Below the pieces are notes generated by a model, which worked only from the letters and a program-made list of their open reading frames with translations, had not been told where the DNA came from and did not search any database. Source: Hofstenia miamia (lineage: Eukaryota > Xenacoelomorpha > Acoela). Taken from it: a DNA stretch of 59,470 nucleotides. This document shows positions 24,274 to 34,033 of this stretch, in pieces; positions within the stretch are counted from its first letter, which is position 1; each line of letters opens with the position of its first letter. Both the position numbers and the translations under genes were made by a program. The stretch spans positions 802,998-862,467 of the forward strand of contig SCFE01000114.1 in NCBI GenBank assembly GCA_004352715.1, read 5' to 3'.

Positions 24274-25537
24274 CAGTACTGGCCAAAAGTTTGGGAACAG
24301 TAACTGTCTAAAGCGTGTTTATGCTATTTCCTGGAAACTTCGTAAAATTCCTGGAATTTCCAATATTTTCTTACAGTTTACAAAAGAATCATTTAGCCAA
24401 TCAAATTAACACAACTTTAGATTTACACGCAATACGTTTTCACTGAAAAAGCACTATCATTATAGTTTGAAATAGCGTCCGTGGTAGTGAAATTTCACCA
24501 ACAAAGCGTGCTCAAATTCATATCTTGTACGTGGAGGGGTACAATTATCGCACTATAGCTGTTAGAATGGGCGTGTTAGTATCTTCGGTATCCAGAAGTG
24601 TTATTCGCTATCAGCAACTGCAAAATGCAAATCTAGGTGCGGTAGTGCAGAATGTATCAACCCACACCATTAGGCGTCGATTGAATACTACCTTTGACCT
24701 TCTATCATACCAAACCGACAGCCAAACCCTGATTGTCTTCAAAGAATATTCGAGACTGGTTGCGCTTCTGCAGGCAATACCAACACTATACCCCTGAGAT
24801 GTGGCATTAAGTAATGTTTAGTGACGAATCCAAGATTTGCCAGTTTACATCATACCTGTCACACGTTCAACGACCAAGAAACCAAAGATTCACCACACAT
24901 TACACGCAACAAACTGTCCGCTCAGCACCTTCTGTGATGATTTAGCGTGTTATAACTGCGAATGGGTGTGCTGGTCTGCATTTTGTTCCTCACAACGAGA
25001 CAGTCACAGTCAAGGCCTACCTCAAAATAATTCAGGAGAAAGTTCCCATGTTTATGCAGCTTCGCGGAACATCTGTACTGCAACAAGATGGTGCTCCTTG
25101 CAACAGCGCCAAAGTTGTGAAACAGTGGATTGCATCACAAGACTTTCAGCTGCTTGAGAACTGTCCGGGAAACTCCCCAGACCTCAACGTCATAGAAAAT
25201 TGCTGGCATCACATCAAAAACTGCATGAGTAAGCGCCAATGCACATCACTCGACGATCTGAAGGAGCAATATAAAGTGGTATGGTGCACAGAGATTACTG
25301 ATGATTATTGTAGAAAGCTGGCCGAGTCAATGTCAAATCGCATTGCTGTGTGTTTGGCCAATAATGGCGGAAATACAAAATATTAGTTAGTTTTTCTGAA
25401 TTAACTATTTACTTTCTACACGGTGTTATCATATTGTTTCTACATTGTGCTATTATATTGTTTCTACATTGTTTTTTAGTGTAAAATACAAAAATTTCTA
25501 AATTTGGAAAGTTTTCCCATACTTTTGGCTAGTACTG
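24274..25537 (+). mobile_element. Complete Tc1-like DNA transposon
   Basis: Terminal inverted repeats start CAGTACTGGCCAAAAGTTTG at 24274 and, in reverse complement from 25537, CAGTACTAGCCAAAAGTATG, which is 18 of 20 identical. Both ends are flanked by TA (24272-24273 and 25538-25539), the standard Tc1/mariner target duplication. The 1264-bp element contains one transposase gene. High TIR identity and few coding lesions suggest fairly recent activity. Confidence 0.93.
24473..25386 (+). pseudogene. Tc1-like transposase, recently inactivated
   Basis: A DDE recombinase that would have excised and reinserted the element at TA. The N-terminal helix-turn-helix appears as ISPTKRAQI then YVEGYNYRTIAVRMGVLVSS (from about 24490), followed by a second HTH region (VSTHTIRRRL). 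The catalytic triad is intact: SDES (Asp, about 24822), LQQDGAPC (Asp, about 25085) and SPDLNVIENCWHHIK (Glu, about 25198), about 34 residues apart as in DD34E elements. Lesions are one frame change near 24740 and two in-frame stops (24807-24809, within the WH*VMFSDES segment, and about 24944). The C-terminal part (25048-25386) is open to its natural stop. Confidence 0.9.
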
Positions 25538-25539
25538 TA

Positions 25540-26100
25540 AATTAATTTACAGTAGTATTTCCTATCCTAGTTTTCATCTAAAATTTGGAATGATTTAGGA
25601 AATGAGATTAGAGTAGAAAAAATTTAGAAAAAAATTAAAAATTGCACTTTAACACCAACAAATTACAATCAGAGACACACACATGCTAAACACATTTACT
25701 GATTTTCTACACTGAGCTCACCACATACATTGACACACAAAGTTATTATATTAATATATTTTATTTTTAGTTTGTAGTTTAACTGTATTTTTAGCAAATA
25801 TATTACTTTAATTCTTATCAAAAGTTGAAATTGATTCTCCAAGATGGTGATTTCGCTTTGCAAAATGAATCAGTCCTTGCTTTGATTCTATTTAAAAAAT
25901 TTCAGCAAATGAAGTAAGATATTGCATGAAAAATAAGTGTAGGTCAGTTAATTTATGATAGTTCCTCGGATTCAGATAGTAAATTTCGGCAAATGATTGC
26001 AAGTTTTTATTGAATCTCTTTGTGAGACTACAGGGAAATCTATTATTGGAATCTGTATTTTTCTCTATGATAATTTGTTATCGACTTATCTGCAAGTTTA
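25540..26100. other. Intergenic DNA, nothing recognised
   Basis: AT-rich sequence with no motif-bearing frame. Confidence 0.35.
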
Positions 26101-26229
26101 CCAAAACAAGTGTTTCATCTTCTAGCAGGCTGTTCTGACAGACTGTCCTGCAATGAAGCATCCAACTCCTCATTTGAATCAGATCTTACACTTGAGGTCA
26201 AAATTTACTTGCTTCTCAGCAACATTCAT

Positions 26230-26640
26230 CCCAATCTGAATAAGTTTGATTGCTTGGTTTAGGTCTAAGCAGTTTGTTTGGAGATCTTCCTTAACCAGGG
26301 CAAATTTTTCTTGCAGTCTTCTAAAACTATGGCAGTCAGAAGCCATGAACATTTCATGTAGCCAGCGAGCTCACTAGCCCACTTGGTCGCAAATATATTC
26401 TGGTTACGTGTACTAAGTTACCCGAAAGCCCAAAGCAGTACATAATAGCTCTTTGTCTCATAGCAGATTTAATTCTAGGTATAGCTTTAAATAATGAGCA
26501 CCAACGTGTTTTTCCAAGTTTTATCAGTTTTTTCAATATATTTGTTCCAGAATGTCACTGTTAATCCACTTGACTCACGCATCCATTCAACAAGATCTAA
26601 AACACAAGACTCAATGCATTAAAGGAACAGTTAATCTTAT
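26230..26640 (-). pseudogene. Possible hAT (ZMYM/DUF4371-type) transposase remnant
   Basis: On the minus strand, broken frames read VLDLVEWMRESSGLTVTFWN, then LKKLIKLGKTRWCSLFKAI, then ASDCHSFRRLQEKFALVKED. A 'L..L..TRW......' box is conserved in the RNase H region of several animal hAT families, including those domesticated as ZMYM-type genes. Only this box supports the call. It may be another hAT family or unrelated sequence. Confidence 0.3.
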
Positions 26641-27053
26641 AAACATAACAATCATCCCTAAGATTCCAACTTTCGTCTCTGCTGTTGTCCTTCGTAGTCA
26701 GAATTATGATAGCAAAAAAAAATTTCTACCTGTTGTTTCAAGAAGAACTGTATTTTAACAGCACCCTATTTCACAAAAGCAATACCGCAAATTTGGGAAC
26801 AGAATTTCATAAAAACCAATTGTTTTTAAAATGTCGCTATGTTAACACAGCTATTTTAAGAATTATCATTTTTAACTTTTTTAATTTTTGTTAAATTTCG
26901 ACAATTATTACACACTAAATATAGTTTTCTTCCTTAGGGGCGCCTGCGCCATTGGCAGAATGTCCAGTCCGATCCTAATATAAACTCAGTGCGCTAAACA
27001 CAATTTGACAATAAACAGCTTGATTACAAAGCGTAATTGGAGCACAAATACTG

Positions 27054-27057
<4 letters not shown>

Positions 27058-27086
<29 letters not shown>
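27058..27086. repeat. (TA)n microsatellite ending at a lone N
   Basis: A TA tract running into N at 27087, which abuts the copied VWA7 fragment. Confidence 0.95.
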
Positions 27087-27087
27087 N

Positions 27088-27247
27088 AAATTGCCATTTG
27101 AAATTGAGCTTTCAATATAAATAACAAATTCCATGGTGGGTATAGTAACTAATGTATATGCTACATCGTTTACTTGGTTTGGGATGTATTTCGAAATGTA
27201 GTTACCTTCTAGGTCTCTAAAGGAAAGGAAGATGTATTGATGAACTT
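27088..27247 (-). pseudogene. 160-bp partial copy of the VWA7-like coding sequence
   Basis: This stretch matches 30825-30984 over its full 160 bp with two substitutions and no indels. It corresponds to roughly codons 606-659 of the VWA7-like gene, in the same orientation. Both borders are lone Ns (27087 and 27248), each next to a TA tract. A real gene fragment captured by microsatellite DNA is possible. A short allelic or paralogue contig placed wrongly by the assembler is more likely, because the match begins and ends exactly at the N characters. Confidence 0.9.
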
Positions 27248-27248
27248 N

Positions 27249-27273
27249 TATATATATATATATATATATATAT
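27249..27273. repeat. (TA)n microsatellite starting at a lone N
   Basis: The mirror of the tract at 27058-27086 on the other side of the VWA7 fragment. Confidence 0.95.
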
Positions 27274-27516
27274 GAATCAGTAATTATATGTAAAGATGCT
27301 TATTCTCGTATTAGCAGAAATACTTTCAAGAATTCACATTTCATTGCAAAACCTAATATTATTTTGAAAATAGAAATTAATATTGTGGGCAACCCCTATC
27401 TAATTTTTTTTAGCATTAACTTCTATAACACTAACTGGACTGGAACAACTTTTTCGCCGATTTCACTGTCATTTATTAATTCTGCTCTTCAATCCACTTA
27501 TAGAAGAGCAGAATTA

Positions 27517-29481
27517 CCGTATTTTACGGCATATAAGACCATACAGCATATAAGACCACCCCCCTACTTTGGAACAAAAAAAGATGGAATTTTCTATGCA
27601 CGCCGTATAAGACCACCCCCAACTATTGGCAACCAAGAAAAACAAAAGATAGAAAAAAACAAAAAGTTTATTGCTTGTGTCAATTACAAATTGTATAAAA
27701 GCAAGAGTAATTTTCAAACAATTTTAGCTTTTAGCCTAAATAGTCCGGATCACTATCGAATTCTTGGTTCTCCTCTTCGTGGTTCAGAATAAAATCCACA
27801 TCAGCATCGTCAAGCTGGTCTTCATAAGGATCAATCATGGCAACGTCATCATCAGAATCATTCTCGGGTTGTGGCTGGCTTTCATCTTCGTCTTCCCACA
27901 GATGATCGTCTTCGGAACCATCAAGACTGTTGGATATCCCCGTCTTTTTAAATGATTTTTGGACAATTTGCACAGATATGGAATCAAAAGCGTTTTTTAC
28001 CCAATTGGCAACAGTTGAACAAGTCGCCCTTTTCAAATTCCTGCAGGTGTTGTCAAATGGGGTCCATCAGACATCCAGGAAATCCAATTCTCTCTCATCT
28101 TGTCCTTGAAGGGTTTGTTTACCGAAATATCAAGCAGCTGTAAAACGGAGGTGAGCCCACCTGGAATAACAGCCGGTATTGTATTCTGCTCCTTTAAAGC
28201 CTTTTTGACCTTGGCTGTTAAATGACCCCGAAATTGATCCCAAACTAAAATGCTTTTTATTTTATTTCTACCTCCAGGACGCTTGGCCCAGACCTCTTTA
28301 ATCCATATAAGCAAACCATTTTCATCCATCCAGCCCTTATTTTGAGCATGAACAATAACACCACCCGGGAATGTTTCTTTTGGCAGGGTTTCTCTTTTAA
28401 AAATTATCATAGGCTTGAGTTTTGCACCATCGGCTGTGATAGTGCAATTGGAAAATTCGATTTTTCTTTACCCGTGGTTTTCATATTTATTGTCCGCTCT
28501 CCACGAACACTTACATTTCTGGTTCCCAGTAAGTCAAAAGTCATTGGGGTTTCGTCCATGTTTCCAATGTTACACAAATTGTAAGGATGTGCTGTTCTGA
28601 GTTTTATGACAAATTGTTGAAAACTCAACAGCTTGTCGGTTAATTGAGCAGGCATTCGTTGTGCAATATGGGTGCGCACCCGCAAAACTAAACCAAAACG
28701 TCGCATAAATCTACTACACCAAGTAGGGTTTGCATTAAACTCTGATGTTGGGATGTTTTTGCTTCTTGCTTTTTTCAAAGCGTCTGCCATGATCATAGTA
28801 CGCGAAACGATGAGCGCACTATCCCGCTTATTTTGAATCCATTGAAAAAGTTCCCTTTCAATATCGTTAAATTTTCCTGACTTTGGACCCCGATTTGCTC
28901 TTTTGCTCCTTGGCTGCTCCTTTATATTTTCCAAGTTATCTCTCCAATCACGAATCATTTTTGTTGAAACGCCATATTTTTTGGAAGTAATAGTCAAATT
29001 GTTTCCCCGCAAGTGGAACGCTACAACTTCCAATTTGAAAGAATTCGTGTACGATTTGCGGCTATTTCCCATGTTTGATGTTGCAATTTATTCTGAAATT
29101 AAGTCTAAATGTGAATTATCCGCACTATTTTAACCCTTATCAGTGCATGATAAATTATGCAACATGTTGATAAACTGACTACAAGTTGGATCACTATCGA
29201 ATTCTTGATTCTCTCAATGTAATATCAACAAATTCCCTTCAAGTGACTATTAATTGAGAACAATTTAATCATACATGACTACATTTTGTAGTACGTTTAT
29301 CCAATAAGGGTTAAATTAAATTTATTCAGCCAATGAAAATCGACTTTAAATAAATTCATTGCCGCATGAAAAATAATAATTTAGTCTTCGATTATTTTAA
29401 TGTACATCATATAAGACCACCCCCTTACATTGACTGTAAAAATTTTGCAAAAAATGGGGTCTTATATGCCGTAAAATACGG
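27517..29481 (-). mobile_element. Complete pogo/Tigger-like DNA transposon (1965 bp)
   Basis: The TIRs are CCGTATTTTACGGCATATAA at 27517 and the same sequence in reverse complement ending at 29481, extending at least 24 bp without mismatch. TA is duplicated on both sides (27515-27516 and 29482-29483). Several subterminal copies of TATAAGACCACCCCC follow the TIRs (about 27531, 27547 and 27606 on the left, about 29410 on the right), presumably transposase-binding sites. One transposase gene fills the interior on the minus strand. Confidence 0.95.
27731..29072 (-). pseudogene. Pogo/Tigger transposase with two frameshifts
   Basis: A DDE transposase of the pogo superfamily, the source of CENP-B, JRK, TIGD and POGK proteins. 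The N-terminus (SYTNSFKLEVVAFHL ... YGVSTKMIRDWR, residues 6-45) is a Brinker/Psq-type helix-turn-helix. Next comes a CENP-B-type HTH (ERELFQWIQNKRDSALIVSR to WCSRFMRRFGL). The DDE core follows: NMDETPM (first Asp), SILVWDQFRGHLT (second Asp) and LLDISVNKPFKDKMRE (third Asp). The end is an acidic tail rich in Asp and Glu, as in Tigger proteins. The first segment is 29072-28407; the frame slips once near 28450 and again near 28040, giving three pieces that together make about 445 residues, a normal length. All three Asp are retained, so the lesions look recent or could be assembly errors. Confidence 0.92.
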
Positions 29482-29668
29482 TAACAAATGATTGAGTGAA
29501 ATCAGTGAAATTTTGCGGCTAAATGTTAATTTCCTCCAGTCCAGTTAGTTTTATAGAAGTTCATGGTTTGCGACTTATAGAGTCAAGAAAATTTTTTTGG
29601 CATCTTTGATATCTTACAAACAAAGTGACTATATTTTCAAACAATTTAATAACAGAAAATGTGTTGTG

Positions 29669-32600
29669 CTAATCAATATTGAAAAAATAGCGTCTCAAAA
29701 ATAGAAGTAAAATTATTGTTGCCAAACAAACGATGACGATAAAAAGTGCAATATACTCGCCTAAACTATGATATTGTTTCCAATTTGATACTTGCTTTCC
29801 AGGCAGAGTAAGCCTTTCTTTTACAATTGCTTCACCAAACGAGTCGAAAGAACTTCGGATTTTTACCAAAATTTCAATTGTTGTTGGAAATGAAATTGAA
29901 TTTATATCTGATGTTATTGAAATGTTCTTCTCAGAAAGACCTTCCATCATCTGAAAACTATGTGAGGCACTTAAGCCACTCTTTGTTTGACCATCCAGCA
30001 AAAAACTTGAATTGCTTTTCGATTCCACAGTAATTTCAGTCGCTTCAAATGTTAGTTTTTTTATAGTCAATTCCAATCGATAATAGTCATCAAATGTTAA
30101 AAGGTTTTTCTCAACATCCAGTAATTTGTAAGATAAGCGAGTAATGGATGGACAGATTTTAATGTTACCACTCTTGTCTGTTACATAAAAGTTTGTATTT
30201 TCAAAACAACAATCCACGTCGACTTGCTTCACATCAAAATTACTTTCAGAATTGATTACCATCTCTTTATTTTGCTTTCCAAGAAGCCCATTCTGTTGAA
30301 TTGCAAAGAAGCCTAAACCTGCATCATCTTGTAGTTCAACATTTACTTTAATACTTCGCGATTTGCAAATGCCCGGAGTAAAATACCCAGAACAAAAGGT
30401 TGTGAGATCCTCACTTTGTGTGATATTACAAGCAGGGGATTGAAAATCAACATGTTTAGAGTATACAAAGAAGGTTATGGTCTTAATGTCTTCTTCTCTG
30501 CCAGATTTCGCATGGATAAGTATGGTTGCTGAAAAGCTTTGGAGTGCTTTTTCTATGCGAAATGTAATTAGCTGTTGAATTACTCGACTGCTAACTGGAA
30601 TGGTAGTATTCCCTTGCGGGGTTAAGTTGATAAGCTCAGAAGAGAAATTTTGACTTGATAAAAGACTTATGTGAAATTCAACGTCTTCTACAGGATTCTC
30701 AGCTGTTACATTGAACATGTACTCATCTCCTTCAGTAAATTGAATAGAGGCATCAAAGTTTGTAGAAATTGAAAATGACTTGGGAATATACACAGCATTG
30801 GATTGGCGTTGCAGCTTACTTACTAAATTGCCATTTGAAATTGAGCTTTCAATATAAATAACAAATTCCATGGTGGGTATAGTAACTAATGTATATGCTA
30901 CATCGTTTATTTGGTTTGGGATGTATTTGGAAATGTAGTTACCTTCTAGGTCTCTAAAGGAAAGGAAGATGTATTGATGAACTTCTCCACTCAAGAGCCC
31001 AACCACTTGAGTCTTAAGATAAAGAGTCATATTCTGAATGAGCTCGCCCTTTCCATAAATTTTCTTTAACTGCAATCCTTGCCTTTCTTGAAATTCAAAT
31101 TGAAAAAAGCAATCGCTGTTGCCTTGAATTTTAAAAGAAGTAATTTGTGAAGACATCTTCATTTCATATTCACCGGGTGTGATATTGTGAAAAATTACGA
31201 ATGCATCAGTTGTGGTATCAGTGACTACCTCCACAAGGGTATCATTGTTTCCTGAGATCCATGGAAATACTGAATCGATGTCAATCTTAATTCCATTTAG
31301 AGCAAATGTACAAAATAGATTCTGAATTTTGGCATCATTGAGAATGATTTTAGTTTCTGTAAAATTGCGTGCTACAAACGATACCAATTTTACTAGGTTA
31401 GTTGAAAATTCATGTAGAATTTTTCTCACAGATTGTTCAACATTATTGTCATTGGTGACAACTATCTCACCACCAGTTTTAATCGAGAGCATCAATAGGT
31501 CATTGAGTTTTTGGTTTGTAGTTGATCGTTTATTTCCGCCTTGATATGAAAAGATGGAAGCATTACCTGTCCAAAAAAGTGCATATTTCAATTCTTTAGC
31601 AATCATTTTCAATAAAACCTTATCTGCATTTTCTGGATCATCACCTGGCTCATCAGTGAAGTGATAGATTGTACTTCCCGCTCTTGCCAAATCAATAACT
31701 TTGCACAAGGCTGTATAATGCTTTTCGGTTCCACCCCAAGTGTTTGTTGTCAAAAAAAGTTTAGCCTTTGTTGCGTTGGTAGTGTGTAATACATCGTAAT
31801 AGCTATTAACGTATTTTTCTAAAATGATATCATTTTCTTCTGATGAATCAATCATAGAAGCTACAATTTGCATTACAGCGCGTATTTCTTCAGTCATGCT
31901 TCCAGATATATCAATCACTACTACTAAGCTTTTTCTACATGCATTGATACCCAGTAAATCAAAGACTCTGTCCTTTTCTCCGTCAAATATTAAGGATTGG
32001 AGTAGTGATGTAAGATAGTTCTCAACATCCAATAGAGACGCTTCTGCTGCTTCTCTATGCAAATTGTGGTGAGGAGAAAGCAACGAGAACGGAGTGTCTT
32101 TGTTTATTCCATAGGAGCTTGGGAAGAAAAGCTGGTTGCCTCCAAGTGGACAATTTCTGGATGTAGTGGTGTTGTAGCCTGATGAAATGATGGGGATTGC
32201 CGTATGTACATTATTATAGCAATCATTTTGTGTACACTGCTCACTGCAAAATTGAGTGCCATTGTCATCGGTTGCAATATACTGCAAAAGAGTGCCAGTA
32301 GACAGTGAAAGACTTCTAAGCTCATTGTGAAACATTCGTAGCTCAATAAATGTTGAGTGAGAATAAAAGGAAAAAATTGCTCTAATCGCCACACCGAGCA
32401 TAATGCGTGCCAATTCATACGATCCCTCAGAAATTATAATTTTAATACGATTCAAATACTCGTTAATAAGCTTTGCGGCCTTCAGCGAGTTGCCATCAAT
32501 GTTTTCATAAATCTCAATGGGAACAGACGATGAACTTGGATCCTTAATCAAGTCTTCCAGTTTCTTTTTAATTTCGTAAGATTCTATACATGATTGACTT

Positions 32601-32800
32601 GTTACATTGTACGTAACTTCAATTGATTTCAGAAACTCTGAAATTGACTTTGTAGCCATACTTGTAATCGTATAATATTTGATGTTTTGGTCTCGATCAT
32701 TACTAGGAATAGAAAAAAGGTAGAAATCATCAACGGGAAAATTATGTGATATTGAAATGCATGCTAGCATGTACAGCAAGACTGCAATTGTCGGAGGCAT
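29669..32800 (-). CDS. VWA7-like secreted/type I membrane protein, single exon
   Basis: An intact 1043-codon frame. Residues 1-18 form a hydrophobic signal peptide. Residues 120-155 include LARIMLGVAIR and FYSHSTFIEL, matching the 'G.f..Ar...G..lH..qDFYSHSnw.El' block of VWA7. Residues 231-248 (GINKDT ... SPHHNLH) match the next VWA7 block. A von Willebrand factor A domain spans about 290-470 with a complete MIDAS: DISGS at 297-301, Thr358 in WGGTEKHYT, and Asp383 in HFTDEPGDD. A long beta-rich ectodomain with Cys clusters (CSEQCTQNDC near 185; others near 790-870) follows, then a membrane helix at about 1016-1035 and a short RRYFF tail. At least 16 N-x-S/T sequons support secretion. It would bind a divalent metal and a ligand at the cell surface or in the matrix. 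Vertebrate VWA7 is shorter (about 890 residues) and multi-exon; the absence of introns here is notable. No canonical AATAAA is seen in the first ~180 nt after the stop. Confidence 0.93.
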   Translation of the reverse strand: MPPTIAVLLYMLACISISHNFPVDDFYLFSIPSNDRDQNIKYYTITSMATKSISEFLKSIEVTYNVTSQSCIESYEIKKKLEDLIKDPSSSSVPIEIYENIDGNSLKAAKLINEYLNRIKIIISEGSYELARIMLGVAIRAIFSFYSHSTFIELRMFHNELRSLSLSTGTLLQYIATDDNGTQFCSEQCTQNDCYNNVHTAIPIISSGYNTTTSRNCPLGGNQLFFPSSYGINKDTPFSLLSPHHNLHREAAEASLLDVENYLTSLLQSLIFDGEKDRVFDLLGINACRKSLVVVIDISGSMTEEIRAVMQIVASMIDSSEENDIILEKYVNSYYDVLHTTNATKAKLFLTTNTWGGTEKHYTALCKVIDLARAGSTIYHFTDEPGDDPENADKVLLKMIAKELKYALFWTGNASIFSYQGGNKRSTTNQKLNDLLMLSIKTGGEIVVTNDNNVEQSVRKILHEFSTNLVKLVSFVARNFTETKIILNDAKIQNLFCTFALNGIKIDIDSVFPWISGNNDTLVEVVTDTTTDAFVIFHNITPGEYEMKMSSQITSFKIQGNSDCFFQFEFQERQGLQLKKIYGKGELIQNMTLYLKTQVVGLLSGEVHQYIFLSFRDLEGNYISKYIPNQINDVAYTLVTIPTMEFVIYIESSISNGNLVSKLQRQSNAVYIPKSFSISTNFDASIQFTEGDEYMFNVTAENPVEDVEFHISLLSSQNFSSELINLTPQGNTTIPVSSRVIQQLITFRIEKALQSFSATILIHAKSGREEDIKTITFFVYSKHVDFQSPACNITQSEDLTTFCSGYFTPGICKSRSIKVNVELQDDAGLGFFAIQQNGLLGKQNKEMVINSESNFDVKQVDVDCCFENTNFYVTDKSGNIKICPSITRLSYKLLDVEKNLLTFDDYYRLELTIKKLTFEATEITVESKSNSSFLLDGQTKSGLSASHSFQMMEGLSEKNISITSDINSISFPTTIEILVKIRSSFDSFGEAIVKERLTLPGKQVSNWKQYHSLGEYIALFIVIVCLATIILLLFLRRYFFNID

Positions 32801-33310
32801 TTAGCAGAATGTATTGTAACTAAGTCATTGTATTATAAATTTGATATCTGAATTCATCAATAATAGTTGTCCTTAGTATCCGGTTATCAAACAATTAACT
32901 TGATAATTACCATTACCTTTTCAAAATCCAATGTTAGAAATTAGCTTACAATTAAGTAGGTGATTTTTGAACGTTATTCAATTAAAATCGTTACTGACAA
33001 CTTAATTGCAACTACACGAAGCAAAAATCATGCTCGATTTCATGTATATTTTAAAACATCGCTCAAAAACCCTTTATTTATGTTACATTGAAATTCCCTG
33101 AAAGTGTTATCTTTTAACTCCAAAAGTGAGTCGAATAATTTCTTTTTTTGGCTTAAGCTCAAATGCATGTGGTTTATGGAGTATATATTTGCAAACAACG
33201 GGGCTTAGCTTTGTGTCATTGATCCATGCCAAATCAATTTTAACTTTCGAAGGAACAAAGGGAAACGAAGAAAAAATACCCCCAGGGAAGTTGTGGATCA
33301 AATAAAAAAA
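32801..33310. other. 5' flank of the VWA7-like gene
   Basis: This holds any minus-strand promoter. A TATA-like ATTTATAATA lies at 32831-32840 (minus), only about 35 nt before the ATG, so it is not convincing. No upstream exon could be recognised. The next feature upstream is the 30-bp minisatellite. Confidence 0.35.
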
Positions 33311-33313
33311 TTT

Positions 33314-33684
33314 TTGAAACTGTTGCAACAAAAAAAATAATTCAGTGAAACAGGTACAAAAAATAAATATTTCATTAAAACTGTTGAAACAAATAAAATA
33401 TTCATTGAAACTGTTGCAACAAGTAAATAAGTCAGTGAAATTGTATCACGATATAAATAATGCATTGGAACTGTTGCAACAAATATATAATTCATTTACG
33501 CTATTGCAACAAATACATACAAACATCATTCATTGAAAATATTTCCACAAATTTATATCTCATTAAGCCTTTTGCAATCAACAAAAATTAGTTGAAACTG
33601 TTTCAAGAAATAAATAATTCATTAAAACTGTTGCAACAAATAAAAAATGCATTTAAACTATTGCAACGAATATGTAATTGAACA
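33314..33684. repeat. 30-bp minisatellite, about 12 degenerate units
   Basis: The core TGAAACTGTTGCAACAAATA plus AATAATTCAT (30 bp) is repeated from about 33314 to 33684 with roughly 10-30% divergence between units and one irregular stretch near 33515-33590. Because 30 is a multiple of three, both strands stay open for about 60 codons and read as decapeptide repeats (for example LLQQINN-like on plus). About three reverse-complement units occur in the left inverted-repeat copy near 24.03-24.11 kb. Confidence 0.85.
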
Positions 33685-34033
33685 ATAGGACATTACATAA
33701 ATTCTGAAAGTGACAGCGACTAGTGTGCAACAATAACCCTGAACATTATTCGACATCATTTTCCGGGTCAAATTTAACCATTTAAATTTTTTTGTAAGGC
33801 TTTTTGAGAAGCTAAAAAATTTCTGTTCTTCTTACTTGAATTTTACAACCTACTGCAGCATTGATTATATCATATTTCAATTGATAACAGAGAATAGAAA
33901 TATGATGTTTGACTAATAAATGGAGGCCTAACAACCTTGAAAATAGGGTTTACAATATCTGACATTTTCTGCAATCCTATGACTGCAATTCTTAAATTTT
34001 TAAGTCCCAATATACCGGGAATTCCCTTATAAT
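33580..34033 (+). repeat. Right copy of the ~0.4-kb inverted repeat
   Basis: Inverted relative to 23720-24115. It carries the expanded 30-bp minisatellite on its left and ends on its right at a (TA)n tract (34034-34087). The architecture of core, minisatellite and terminal microsatellite recalls Helitron-related non-autonomous elements reported from molluscs and insects, but no Helitron termini (TC...CTRR with hairpin) were confirmed. Confidence 0.8.

Larger units (their letters stand above)
27418..29561. mobile_element. Older inverted-repeat element split by the Tigger insertion
   Basis: A 27-bp sequence at 27418-27444 (AACTTCTATAACACTAACTG and onward to TGGA) is repeated in reverse complement at 29535-29561 with one mismatch. 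Removing the Tigger copy and one TA leaves about 180 bp with partly complementary halves (a GATTTCACT word and a GCCG word on each side), which is what a MITE looks like. A second hairpin, ATTCTGCTCTTC...GAAGAGCAGAAT, lies at 27479-27514 next to the insertion point. The family is unassigned. Confidence 0.7.

Noticed and set aside
32831-32840. TATA box for the VWA7-like gene
   Set aside because: It is too close to the start codon (about 35 nt) and TATA-like words are frequent in this AT-rich sequence.
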